The notes: generated from the sequence alone by a model not told the origin. Shown: positions 1-8,247, counted from the stretch's first letter. The stretch is DNA of 64,000 nt from Paenibacillus sp. YN15 (GCF_003285005.1 NZ_QMFA01000031.1:22634-86633), one strand, 5' to 3'. Numbers and translations are program-made.

Positions 1-53
1 TCGAAGAGCTTATATTTCACAATGGTCTGCCGTAACTCGCCTGTTACATCCAT
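1..53 (-). CDS. tilS: Start of a gene cut by the window edge, probably tilS
   Basis: An ATG at 53 opens a frame without a stop to the window edge (17 codons, beginning MDVTGEL). An AAAGGA ribosome binding site lies 9 bases upstream. Nothing in these few residues identifies the product. In B. subtilis the gene after yabS and yabT is tilS, the tRNA-Ile lysidine synthetase, and the neighbours here follow that order exactly. The name therefore rests on synteny alone. Confidence 0.5.
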   Translation of the reverse strand, partial: MDVTGELRQTIVKYKLF

Positions 54-116
54 GGAGAATGATCCTTTCGCTCTGCAGAAAGAAGTTCGCCTTGCCTCCG
101 CCATATCCGGCGGTGC

Positions 117-1028
117 TTACCAATAATACCAGACCGTTGCCGCAAAAAGCAACAAGGACGCGGCAAAACCCACCTTGATCCACGTGTCCTTGGCCGGTTT
201 GCTGACGGGCTTTGCGCCTCTGCGGCGGAGAACCAGCCTGCGCCAATCCGCTACCGCCTCGCCGGAGCCGGCGTATCCGCCCCGCAGAGCTTTTTTCAGA
301 AAAGGAAGATATTCCGCACATCCCGGATCTGCGGCGGCTTGCTCCAAAAGCTCCTCGACGCTGCGGTTCTGCGGCAATATTTCCCGGGAAAACGCCGCTT
401 TGGGGCCTCCGCAAACATGGATGCAAAGGACGGCAAAGGAAAACAGATCATAAGCCGCATCCCCCGTCCTGTCCCCCGCATTCCAATAGCAGCGGTCATA
501 AATTTCCGTAAACTGCTTGACCGCCTTGCCCAGGGGAGTGACTCCCCCGAAGTCCACCAGCTCCACCATGCCATATCCGGACACCAGCACATTTTCCTTC
601 TTCAAGTCTCCGAATAAATAGCCCGTACGGTGCAGCTCCGCCAGCTTTTCCAAGAGCCGCAAGCCAATCAGGGGAAACCAGTCCCCTCCTTTGAGGGACA
701 GGTACTTCTGCAGCTGCTGTCCCTCCACGAACCGCATCACATAGAAGGGAACCGTTCTGCCCTGCTCCTCCCAATCATCCACATCCACAAGGAAGCTGCG
801 GAAAGAGCCCTCCACGCCGGAGAGAATTTTCAGAGTATTGACTTCCGATTGCAGGTCCAGGGTATCGGAGCCTACCTTCATGGCCAATCTTTCCTGGCCT
901 CTTCTGACCAAATATACTTTGCCGTTGGCGCCCTCGCCCAACACCCGTTCCACCGCATATTCGGTTTTGTTCCACCTGCCGGCAATCCGCTTCCCCACGG
1001 GGAAAACAGGGTTAGACGACATACTCAC
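117..1028 (-). CDS. yabT: Forespore serine/threonine protein kinase YabT-like, membrane-anchored
   Basis: This is a 303-residue Hanks-type kinase. The glycine loop GEGANGKV is at residues 31-38, the ATP-binding Lys at 51 (AMKVG), the catalytic loop GDLKKEN at 140-146 with Asp141 and Asn146, and the metal-binding DFG Asp at 159. A single hydrophobic segment at about 285-302 ends the protein, so the kinase should face the cytoplasm. YabT in B. subtilis is a sporulation kinase lacking an extracellular sensor and activated by DNA; this protein has the same layout. The start is GTG 1028 or ATG 1022, both served by an AAGGACGGA site. The frame overlaps the end of yabS by 17 bases, so the two are translationally linked and share the forespore promoter at 1779-1808. 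Confidence 0.9.
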   Translation of the reverse strand: MSMSSNPVFPVGKRIAGRWNKTEYAVERVLGEGANGKVYLVRRGQERLAMKVGSDTLDLQSEVNTLKILSGVEGSFRSFLVDVDDWEEQGRTVPFYVMRFVEGQQLQKYLSLKGGDWFPLIGLRLLEKLAELHRTGYLFGDLKKENVLVSGYGMVELVDFGGVTPLGKAVKQFTEIYDRCYWNAGDRTGDAAYDLFSFAVLCIHVCGGPKAAFSREILPQNRSVEELLEQAAADPGCAEYLPFLKKALRGGYAGSGEAVADWRRLVLRRRGAKPVSKPAKDTWIKVGFAASLLLFAATVWYYW

Positions 1029-1734
1029 TTAAACATCCGTCCTTGTCCTCCATCGGCGGCACTGCCGGTTTGCCCGCCATATAGCGGATGGTTTCCAGAA
1101 GCGCCGGTCCGGTTGGGGTAGTACCTCTCATGTTTATTTTATAGAACAAGTTCCGCGCTTTTGCAAGATCGGAAGTGAAGCCCAGCTCCATCTGGCATTC
1201 CTGCCCCTGCAGGCCGGGGAAGCGGAACACAGCCAGCCGGCTTTGCCCGCCGCGGGCCTTGAGGCTGGCCATCAGGTCATGCGCCGTCTCCTGAACCGCC
1301 AGAAGCTTCGGCTTCATGCTGGCGCTGGCATCCACCAAAAGCGCCACCTCCAGCTCCATCTGGTCGGACATATCCTCCACCGCCTGCACCACCAAGCCGC
1401 GCTTCTCCGGCTCCAGCTCCGTCAGCCGTCCGCTGCCCCCCAGGATTTGGCGGAGCTCCTGCTCCACTACCTGCTGAATAGTGCCTGTTACCGTCTTGCG
1501 GGTCATCATCTGCACGGTCCCGGACAGCTGCGCAGACGGAACGATCCGGCTCATGCCGCCGCTCGCCCGAGCAATCTCGGCAATTTCAGTCGCTCCCAAT
1601 TCGCCGATTTCCCCTTGGTCGATAACCCCCACCACATGGACCACAATGCCCTCCTGCCTGGCCTGGGCGGCGGCAATCACCGGATCTACCCCCACATTGG
1701 AGCACCCGTCTGTAATCAGGATAATCTGCTTCAT
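1012..1734 (-). CDS. yabS: YabS-like protein with von Willebrand A-type fold
   Basis: This 240-residue protein lies between spoIIE and the YabT kinase, as yabS does in B. subtilis. A metal-ion-dependent adhesion motif DASAS is at 135-139 and a second MIDAS-like threonine cluster (GTTPTG) at 204-209. The N-terminus (ITDGCSN, 7-13) resembles the later strand and loop of a vWA fold, so the domain order looks permuted or duplicated. Its biochemical role is unknown; vWA proteins usually mediate metal-dependent protein binding. The open frame extends to 1905, but the ATG at 1734 is preferred. It has a GGGGGA site, matches the YabS start, and lies downstream of a forespore promoter at 1779-1808 that a longer start would swallow. 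Confidence 0.85.
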   Translation of the reverse strand: MKQIILITDGCSNVGVDPVIAAAQARQEGIVVHVVGVIDQGEIGELGATEIAEIARASGGMSRIVPSAQLSGTVQMMTRKTVTGTIQQVVEQELRQILGGSGRLTELEPEKRGLVVQAVEDMSDQMELEVALLVDASASMKPKLLAVQETAHDLMASLKARGGQSRLAVFRFPGLQGQECQMELGFTSDLAKARNLFYKINMRGTTPTGPALLETIRYMAGKPAVPPMEDKDGCLSEYVV

Positions 1735-1778
1735 GTCCCAATCCCCCGTTTCCTCGGTCGCTTTAACTCTACTGTCTC

Positions 1779-1808
1779 TAGTATGTCCGATTAATAGAGT
1801 GTTTAGAC
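1779..1808 (-). promoter_or_regulatory. Forespore (sigma-F/sigma-G type) promoter of yabS-yabT
   Basis: Read on the minus strand, GTCTA is followed after 18 bases by CATACTA, which is the sigma-G -10 consensus with a one-mismatch -35. It lies 45 bases upstream of the yabS ATG. yabT is a forespore gene in B. subtilis, which fits. Sigma-F and sigma-G cannot be separated on this sequence. Confidence 0.6.
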
Positions 1809-1856
1809 GGAAAGAAGCGGGTTGTTCCAAAAAATTCTTGCCAACTGCGCTGCGCC

Positions 1857-1888
1857 GCAAAAAAACAGGACCCGGACCGGGCCCTGTT
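1857..1888 (-). terminator. Rho-independent terminator of spoIIE
   Basis: A GC-rich hairpin (ACAGGGCCCGG paired with CGGGTCCTGT) is followed on the minus strand by seven T. It lies about 40 bases past the spoIIE stop and ends that transcript before yabS. Confidence 0.85.
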
Positions 1889-1927
1889 GCGGTATACGGA
1901 CACAATAGACCGGCAATGGCAAGAATG

Positions 1928-4438
1928 TCAGCTTACTGTTTTGGGCCGTTCAATCCGGTTGATGCCGGGCCAGCGGAAGGTAGACCACTCCGGGCGGTAG
2001 CGTTCGATCCGGGCCACAATCACCGTCATATCGTCGGAAATTTCTCCCTGCTGCTGTCTGACAATCCGCTCCAGCAGGCAATCGGCAATATCCTGGGGGC
2101 TTTCGGCGGCGATTTCCCCAATGATCCGCTTCATCCACAGCTCCTTGTTCACCGCATAACCCGGCGCATCATAGATGCCGTCGGTCATCATAATCAGCAC
2201 ATCGCCGGGCTTCAACTGGGTGCTGATCAGATCCACGTCGATTTCCTGCAATATCCCTACGGGCAGGTTGTTCCCGGTAATCTGGATCACCTCATTGCCG
2301 CGTTTGATAAAGCTGGGGGTGGAGCCGATTTTCATAAAAGTGGTGTCGGCGCTGTACAGGTCGATCAGAGCCATATCCACCGTGGCGTACATTTCATCGG
2401 GTGACCGAAGCAAAAGCACCGAGTTGACGGATTTAATCGCCAGCTTCTCATCCATGCCGGATTGAAGCAGCTGCTGCAGAATAGTCAGTGCGGTGCTGCT
2501 TTCCGCCCGGGCCCGCTCGCCGTTGCCCATGCCGTCGGACAGCGCCACCACAAATTTGCCGTTGCCCAGCTCCGCCGTGCTGAAGCTGTCGCCGGAGAGC
2601 AGGTCGCCGCCCTTGGCTGCCCCGGCAATGCCTGTCTCCACCTCGTACTCCTTGGCCGAGCCGAAGGTAACGGTGCAGGAGCCGTCTCCCTTTTCCGAGG
2701 AAACCTCCTTTTTAACGGCGATATTCTCACCCAATATGTCAGATAATAGCGGAGCAATAATTTTGCGGCACTCATCGAAGCCCTTGGTATACTGGTGGAC
2801 AATCTCGATTTCCACATTGCCCTCTTCCAGATTGATCACATCGATGGTCAGAATGGACAGCCCCAGCCCCTCCAGGGCATTGCGGATTTGCTCCTCCTGA
2901 AGGTACAGCTCCTGCCCTTCCCGCTTAATCTCCCGGGCCAGGTCCTCCATCACCTGGGATACGCCCACCAGCTGCTCCGAAACCAATTGGCGGCTCTCGA
3001 GAATCTGCTTTTTCCACCGCAGATCATGACGGTACAGGGTATATTGCTGCTTCATTACCTCCAGCACCTGGTCCGGCCGCTGGCAGGCCTTGCGCCATTC
3101 CTGCTGAATATCCTTGCGGGAGAAATGCTCGTTCTGCTCCACGGCCGTCATCATTTCCGTCATGAACTTGTAGGTGTCGTAGAACTGCCGGTCCCAGCAT
3201 TGCTGCTTCTTCCAGCAGAACATGCAGCTTTTGTTGGCCACCGCGTTCATGAAATGGCTGACCTCTTCCTCCTTTTTCCGCTCTGTGCCTTCCTCCGTCA
3301 GCTGGCGGAAGCTTTTGGACAGCTGCTGGAACACCTGGGAAAACTGCTCCACCCGCCCGGCGGTAATGTCCCGCACCCGCTTGGCGTATTCGTAATGGCT
3401 TTTGATGTTCTCCTGGGTGCCGGGCACGTATTTGGCCAGCACCTTCACCGCCTCCTTGGGCGTCAGCAGGAACAGTCCCAAGGCCACCAGCGTTTCCCAA
3501 GTGGATGCCAGGATAACGGATTGATCTCCCACATAGACCGTGAGAATGGAGCATCCCAGCAGCATCCCCAGAGCCGCCGCCCACTTGCCGCCTTCCCTTA
3601 GCAGCCCCGCCAGCAAACCGGCAAACGCCAGCAGGCTCATTTGGTAGATGGCGTTCATATCCGCCAGGCTCAGGATCAATCCGGTAATCACGCCTACGGA
3701 GGCGCCCAGCGGCGCGCCGCCCACCAACGCGAAGAGGAGAATCAGATAGCGGGAGAACACATGCTCCACGGAGACGCCGCCTACCAGCCACCCTACCGTG
3801 CCGGTCATCACTGAAGCCAGCAGAATGATCAGGCAGATGATTTCCTCGTGCTTCAAATTGGTCTTTTTGCGGGATTGGGTCAGCACCGGCACCGCCTGGA
3901 TAAAAATCAGCGTCAGCACCAGGGACAGCAGCGCCTCCACACCGGTTAACATAAAGCTATACCATGAAAGGTCAGCATTCATCACATAGGACAGAAGCTG
4001 CACCACAAATACCGAGGCAAAGGACATCAGGGGAAGCAGGGAAATATCTGAACGTTCAAATTTTTCCACACCCTTCTGAATCAGGACAAATACCAACAGC
4101 TCCGTGATCACGTAGCCGGGATGGGCGGCGGGAGAAAAGATGCTTCCCGCTGCCAGAGCCAAACCTACCCAGGGCACCAGCTCCCGGCGCACAAACAAAA
4201 TGACGGCAAAATAAGCAATGGCAAAGGGCGACAGCCTGTCCAAAATAGTGGCGCGGCCCAGCAGAAACGCAACCGCTACCAGCAATATGGCCCACTTGCG
4301 GATGACCCAGGCTTGTGTCAGACGGTTTTCCAGGAGGAGGGTTTTCAAGCCCTGGGTCATCTTGCGCGCCTGGGCGGGGATCACTTGTTCCATTCCAATC
4401 ATCTTGTTTGGCTTTTGCATAATGATCAATTGCACCAC
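1928..4438 (-). CDS. spoIIE: Stage II sporulation protein E, PP2C-type phosphatase
   Basis: SpoIIE dephosphorylates the anti-anti-sigma factor SpoIIAA in the forespore, releasing sigma-F, and associates with FtsZ at the polar septum. The 836 residues match the family length (827 in B. subtilis). About ten hydrophobic segments fill residues 45-330, a coiled central part follows, and a PP2C phosphatase domain occupies about 590-810, with metal-binding motifs DGMGNG near 635 and MTDGIYD near 753. The start is uncertain: GTG codons at 4438 and 4435 overlap the AAGGTGG site itself, and ATG 4420 (MQKPNK) lies about 14 bases after it. The gene has a Spo0A-type 21-bp-spaced promoter and its own terminator. 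Confidence 0.95.
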   Translation of the reverse strand: MVQLIIMQKPNKMIGMEQVIPAQARKMTQGLKTLLLENRLTQAWVIRKWAILLVAVAFLLGRATILDRLSPFAIAYFAVILFVRRELVPWVGLALAAGSIFSPAAHPGYVITELLVFVLIQKGVEKFERSDISLLPLMSFASVFVVQLLSYVMNADLSWYSFMLTGVEALLSLVLTLIFIQAVPVLTQSRKKTNLKHEEIICLIILLASVMTGTVGWLVGGVSVEHVFSRYLILLFALVGGAPLGASVGVITGLILSLADMNAIYQMSLLAFAGLLAGLLREGGKWAAALGMLLGCSILTVYVGDQSVILASTWETLVALGLFLLTPKEAVKVLAKYVPGTQENIKSHYEYAKRVRDITAGRVEQFSQVFQQLSKSFRQLTEEGTERKKEEEVSHFMNAVANKSCMFCWKKQQCWDRQFYDTYKFMTEMMTAVEQNEHFSRKDIQQEWRKACQRPDQVLEVMKQQYTLYRHDLRWKKQILESRQLVSEQLVGVSQVMEDLAREIKREGQELYLQEEQIRNALEGLGLSILTIDVINLEEGNVEIEIVHQYTKGFDECRKIIAPLLSDILGENIAVKKEVSSEKGDGSCTVTFGSAKEYEVETGIAGAAKGGDLLSGDSFSTAELGNGKFVVALSDGMGNGERARAESSTALTILQQLLQSGMDEKLAIKSVNSVLLLRSPDEMYATVDMALIDLYSADTTFMKIGSTPSFIKRGNEVIQITGNNLPVGILQEIDVDLISTQLKPGDVLIMMTDGIYDAPGYAVNKELWMKRIIGEIAAESPQDIADCLLERIVRQQQGEISDDMTVIVARIERYRPEWSTFRWPGINRIERPKTVS

Positions 4439-4534
4439 CTTAATCAGTTTTCATTGGCAAGCGGCCGCCGGCTGACAGCGTCTACAAGGGCAACATAGAC
4501 AATCCCTGGTCGGGAAAGTCGTTAAGTGAACCCT

Positions 4535-4567
4535 ATTATAGAGTGAATCTATCAGAAAGTTTGTCAG
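4535..4567 (-). promoter_or_regulatory. spoIIE promoter with 21-bp spacing
   Basis: On the minus strand CTGACA and TATAAT are separated by exactly 21 bases. This over-long spacing is the hallmark of Spo0A-activated sigma-A promoters such as spoIIE in B. subtilis. TGACAAA at the -35 differs from the Spo0A box TGNCGAA at one position. Confidence 0.75.
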
Positions 4568-4840
4568 ATTCGGTTGCTAGACCGGAAAAAGTTTCCGACA
4601 GCCCGCGCGAAAGAGCGCTATCCTTTACGGGGTAACGGATTGGGGGAATTGGAGGGCCGGTTGGCTGCCGCCCTTTCCCCAGCAATCCGCAAAACGTGAG
4701 CGCGCGCCGCCGAAAAATGATGTCGATGTAAATCAGTCCGGCTGACGGAACGCCAAGAACTGCAAAAAAATCATTTTGGCGGGACTGTTGAGGGACTGTT
4801 GATCTGCTCAGACAGCCTCTTCTTCCGCATGAAATAACAG

Positions 4841-5240
4841 GGCTGTCCGAAAAGTACGCCAAGGTGAATCCATATTCGGCAGAAAGGACCGGGAGATAAC
4901 GGGTTTTCTGCAGGAAAACCCGCTTCGGAAGCATACGTCTTAGGACAAGCCGAATCTGGCTAACGAATCTCTCTCACGCTATTTCGCGAAAACGGGCATG
5001 ATAAAAAATCTAACGAATCTATATCACGTTATTCGCCGGTTTGAACGCCTTTCGGCGCACATTCGGACAAATAGCGATCCTACGATTCGTTAGATTTAAA
5101 ATATGCTCACATATAGTCAAATAGCGATACCTAGATTCGTTAGAGTTTTCCCATTTTTGAAGCTCTCAAGACAGCCTTTTTCCGGGAGAGATTGTAGCTT
5201 GCTGAATATTTATTCCTCCCATTTGGCTTTTCGGACAGCC
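4841..5240. repeat. 400-bp element bounded by 14-bp perfect inverted repeats
   Basis: GGCTGTCCGAAAAG at 4841-4854 is repeated as its exact reverse complement at 5227-5240. Between them lie a palindromic hairpin (4900-4922, CGGGTTTTC with GAAAACCCG) and four copies of a short repeat (4961-5142). No transposase or other credible gene is present. It could be a non-autonomous (MITE-like) element or a decayed insertion; no clear target duplication was seen. It fills most of the spoIIE to MerR-gene gap (4439-5264). Confidence 0.5.
4961..5142. repeat. Four copies of the TAACG-N11-CGCTATT repeat
   Basis: Two direct copies (4961-4983 and 5011-5033) and two inverted copies (5070-5092 and 5120-5142) share TAACGAATC followed by CGCTATT or CGTTATT at a fixed 11-base spacing. 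The 2+2 arrangement could fold into a long hairpin. A related cluster lies at 49252-49433. Confidence 0.75.
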
Positions 5241-5264
5241 TGCGTTATAACGGTAAACCTCTCT

Positions 5265-7925
5265 CTATTCATGTAAATTCTCATTCAGTATTTCAAGAAC
5301 CTTATCCATGCACAGCGCCGCTTCTCTGATTCTCGCCGCGATTTTGCTGCGCTTGTCCTTGTCCTGCAAGTTGATCAGCGTCACATTGAAGCCCCCGCCC
5401 AAGGCCTCCAGGTCGTTGCCGTTGTCACGGTTCCAGATTTCCGCCGTGCGCCGGTAGAGCTTGCCGATCTCCTCAAGGAAGGCAAAGTCGGGGTTCAACG
5501 CCTGAGCCCGTTCCAAGAAGGCAAAGACGCAGCTCCCGTTTGTCGCCATGTTGCATATGTTGCTCGTATGCATGGCCCATCCGTCATCGAATTCCTCGGG
5601 CATCATGCCGTCAAACTTTCCGTTCTCGATACCGTTGGCCCAAGCGCGAAAGGCCTCCGGACCGAAGCAAAACGCATCGGTCTTTACGGTGAACAGCCTG
5701 GGCATATCGAGTATCACATCCCGATATATCTGCTTTAGATCCACCGGCCGCTTCTTTTCGCCGACGAAAAGCCATCCCTTGGCGGCATGGGTTGAGGCTG
5801 CATGCTCATCAATGACCTGCTCAAGAGGTACACGGTCGGGTTCGGTTTTGTCGCCCGTCAGGTACAGCAGCGTTTTGCCATGCTCCTCATAGCCGACGTA
5901 GATACCCCAAGGAGGGCCGTTGCGCGTTACGGCGATGACGGGCACCCCCTTGTCGATGTAAGCGATCATGGTCTGCACGTACATTTCCTTGTTGGCAAGA
6001 AGCTGTTTTTCCGTCACAAAAGTGCTGGCATATCCGCATTTTTCAAAGATGCTTTCCAAATAGCCGCCGCCTTCGCGGACAAACCTGCACGACGATACCG
6101 CCTCGCCCATGTATTCGCCATAGGAATACACCTGGGCCAGAATGTCGCCCGTCAGCCCGGCGAAAAACCAATAGCCGAAATCCGGCTCATCGATATATTC
6201 GCCAAGACATTCCATCACATACCGGGCACAGCCGTTAAACCAGTAATTTTCACCGTATTCGCTGGTGATAAATCTGTGGAGATTGGGAATGGTGTTATTG
6301 CTCTGTTTCATGTTCACGGTAAGCGCGCCCTCCTTGATTTTGGATTTTGGCACCTGTACAAGCTGAGAAACGCGGATGGAACGGAAATATTTTTTGATGG
6401 AGCTGTTGGAGCCCAGAATAATGGGGCGAGCCGGCTCACGGCTGATGTCAGCCGCCATGTAGGGGAAATTCACGCCGCAATAGCGGACCTCGCCGTTGAG
6501 GATAACTGCGAAATGCTTTGGACCCGCAATCCATGTCAAATGATTGTATATATTCGGGTTGATTCCGCCGCGCTTAGGGAAGCTGAAATAGTCGCCGAAT
6601 ACCGGCTGGTGGAAGCAGATCGCTTCCTGAGATAACCTTTCGTCAGGATTGTTGTTCATATTGACGCCAAACAGGTAATTCAGGTCCTCGCCGTGATGGA
6701 AACGGATGCTGCCATCGTTTTTCCCATGGCCCCAGCCGCCGCTCTCGTCTCCGACCAAGAACTCCATGTCCACGCGAAAGGGCAGCCTGACCGCCACATG
6801 GGTCGATAATACCCGCGTCGCTATCCAGGAAATAAACTCCGCTTCCCCTTGCTCGGTAACACGATAATGCGGGCGATTGATCGGGATCAGCTGGTCCATT
6901 GCTACATCTTGCGTCCATAGAATCGGATTGGCATTTTCGATTTCCTCAACCGTGATAGATCCGTGATCCATTTCTTCCGGCTTGCGGAAAAGTTTCGAGT
7001 CGGGCAAACGCTTTTTAACGGGTACGAGCAAGGACACCAGACTCCTTTGACCGTCCGGGGAGATCAAGTCCTCCAGCATCACCTCGTGGCGCAAACGGCC
7101 GTCGTGCGTATAGTCGATTTCGTAGTACGGGTTGCCGTCGAAGCCAGACACGAGGGAGCGGAAGCGCTCGCTCATGTCCTCGTCCAAATATACATTGGCA
7201 GCCGCGAACAGGCCTCCCTCGAATCTGTAGTCTGCATAAGGGCCTTTATTTTCAAAGTCGTCAGCGATTTTTATAACGGTGATGTCGCCTGCGTCTGTTT
7301 GGAACTCAAAGCGCTCATGCGCTCCCGGCGCACCGGGGGCGAGACCGTGGGTCTGCACCCACCGCCAGAACCCCTCCGGATCGGACGTTTGCTCGCTTCC
7401 TTTCAGACATGATGATAAAACCCGCATGGGCGGCAGTGCCACAATGGAGGGTTCGATAGGCTTTGACAATCTGTCCGATATAGCGGAAAGTTCATCATAG
7501 CTCATGGTTCTACTCCTCTCCAACGTGTCGAGCTGCTTCTCCATCTTCTCATACAGAATGGGCAATGCCGAAATCTTGGTGATTCCATTTTGCATCATGG
7601 CCAGCAAAAACTCATTCACAATACGGCGGAGCTCTGTTAATGCGTTCACCTCTTCGTCGATGGCGCGTATGCGGTTCACAAACGTTTCCACCACGACGCT
7701 CATATCCGCGCTTCCGTAAATGCGAATGATGTCCTTGATGGGAATCTTCATCTTCCGAAGCACCATGATCTGCTTCAATCGCTCGATATTCGCCGCGTCA
7801 TAGCATCTGTATTTTCCGGAATACGACCGGGCGCTTTGGATCAACCCTTCCTGCTCATAATAGCGAAGACTGCGGGATGTGATCCCAAGCATGTTTGTCA
7901 GATCGGTTATTTTTACCAAACCCAT
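5265..7925 (-). CDS. MerR-family regulator fused to effector-binding, lectin-like and BtrH-like domains
   Basis: This 886-residue protein starts with a MerR winged helix (about 4-72, including SRSLRYYEQEGLI) and a coiled dimerisation helix to about 120. Residues 158-310 resemble the GyrI/BmrR-type effector-binding fold. Residues 345-545 look like a beta-sandwich of concanavalin/LamG type. From about 550 to 880 the sequence resembles BtrH N-terminal/DUF4872 proteins, a C39-peptidase-like fold. Its candidate cysteine is near 565 (WFNGCARYV), and the protein ends in a helical bundle. The start is ATG 7925 with an AAAGGGAG site. The gene interrupts the spoIIE to tRNA-Met interval. It is probably an autoregulated sensor of a small molecule; the ligand and any catalytic role are unknown. 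Domain assignments beyond MerR are from pattern resemblance. Confidence 0.75.
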   Translation of the reverse strand: MGLVKITDLTNMLGITSRSLRYYEQEGLIQSARSYSGKYRCYDAANIERLKQIMVLRKMKIPIKDIIRIYGSADMSVVVETFVNRIRAIDEEVNALTELRRIVNEFLLAMMQNGITKISALPILYEKMEKQLDTLERSRTMSYDELSAISDRLSKPIEPSIVALPPMRVLSSCLKGSEQTSDPEGFWRWVQTHGLAPGAPGAHERFEFQTDAGDITVIKIADDFENKGPYADYRFEGGLFAAANVYLDEDMSERFRSLVSGFDGNPYYEIDYTHDGRLRHEVMLEDLISPDGQRSLVSLLVPVKKRLPDSKLFRKPEEMDHGSITVEEIENANPILWTQDVAMDQLIPINRPHYRVTEQGEAEFISWIATRVLSTHVAVRLPFRVDMEFLVGDESGGWGHGKNDGSIRFHHGEDLNYLFGVNMNNNPDERLSQEAICFHQPVFGDYFSFPKRGGINPNIYNHLTWIAGPKHFAVILNGEVRYCGVNFPYMAADISREPARPIILGSNSSIKKYFRSIRVSQLVQVPKSKIKEGALTVNMKQSNNTIPNLHRFITSEYGENYWFNGCARYVMECLGEYIDEPDFGYWFFAGLTGDILAQVYSYGEYMGEAVSSCRFVREGGGYLESIFEKCGYASTFVTEKQLLANKEMYVQTMIAYIDKGVPVIAVTRNGPPWGIYVGYEEHGKTLLYLTGDKTEPDRVPLEQVIDEHAASTHAAKGWLFVGEKKRPVDLKQIYRDVILDMPRLFTVKTDAFCFGPEAFRAWANGIENGKFDGMMPEEFDDGWAMHTSNICNMATNGSCVFAFLERAQALNPDFAFLEEIGKLYRRTAEIWNRDNGNDLEALGGGFNVTLINLQDKDKRSKIAARIREAALCMDKVLEILNENLHE

Positions 7926-7958
7926 GTTTTCTGCTCCCTTTAGCAGGATTACAAAATA

Positions 7959-7989
7959 AACATATCACTTGACCGTGCGTCAATGTCAA
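7959..7989 (-). promoter_or_regulatory. MerR-type promoter/operator, 19-bp spacer with dyad
   Basis: On the minus strand TTGACA and TATGTT are 19 bases apart, and the spacer holds the 15-bp dyad TTGAC-N5-GTCAA at 7969-7983. An over-long spacer containing the operator is the signature of promoters that MerR proteins twist into an active form. It lies 33 bases upstream of the MerR-fusion start, which implies autoregulation. Confidence 0.75.
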
Positions 7990-8018
7990 TAAATATCAAG
8001 AAATACCTGGGAGCCCGC

Positions 8019-8051
8019 AAAAAAAATCCCCTGCCTCCGGGGCAAGGGATT
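8019..8051 (-). terminator. Terminator of tRNA-Met
   Basis: An 11-bp stem (AATCCCTTGCC with GGCAGGGGATT) is followed on the minus strand by eight T, beginning about 16 bases past the tRNA. Confidence 0.9.
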
Positions 8052-8066
8052 GCGGTAAACCATATA

Positions 8067-8140
8067 TAGCGGCGAAGGGAATCGAACCCCTGACCTTTCG
8101 GGTATGAACCGAACGCTCTAGCCAGCTGAGCTACGCCGCC
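8067..8140 (-). tRNA. tRNA-Met (CAT), elongator
   Basis: The cloverleaf runs from GGCGGCG to the discriminator A. The anticodon stem is TTCGG/CCGAA around the loop TTCATAC, so the anticodon is CAT. The sequence closely resembles the elongator tRNA-Met of Bacillus, and the first pair is G-T. CCA is not encoded. A tRNA-Met is also found beside spoIIE in B. subtilis. Confidence 0.95.
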
Positions 8141-8192
8141 GCGTATAGACAAGCATGAGTATACCCGATGAATCGGGAGGCCGTCAAGACGC

Positions 8193-8229
8193 AAAAAAAG
8201 CCGTACGGATTCACGAGGTCCGCACGGCT
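8193..8229 (-). terminator. Terminator of yabR
   Basis: An 11-bp stem (AGCCGTGCGGA with TCCGTACGGCT) is followed by seven T on the minus strand, about 20 bases past the yabR stop. It also insulates the tRNA gene. Confidence 0.9.
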
Positions 8230-8247
8230 CTATGGGTGTCGGGTGGC

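Noticed and set aside
4536..4934. 132-codon minus-strand frame between spoIIE and the MerR fusion
   Set aside because: It overlaps the spoIIE promoter and one end of the inverted-repeat element, has odd composition and no clear ribosome binding site or family resemblance.
4961..5142. Possible CRISPR array from the regularly repeated TAACGAATC units
   Set aside because: Only four copies in two orientations, no constant-length spacers and no cas genes in the window.
4841..5240. Complete insertion sequence
   Set aside because: The inverted ends are present but no transposase frame lies between them, so it is reported only as a repeat element.
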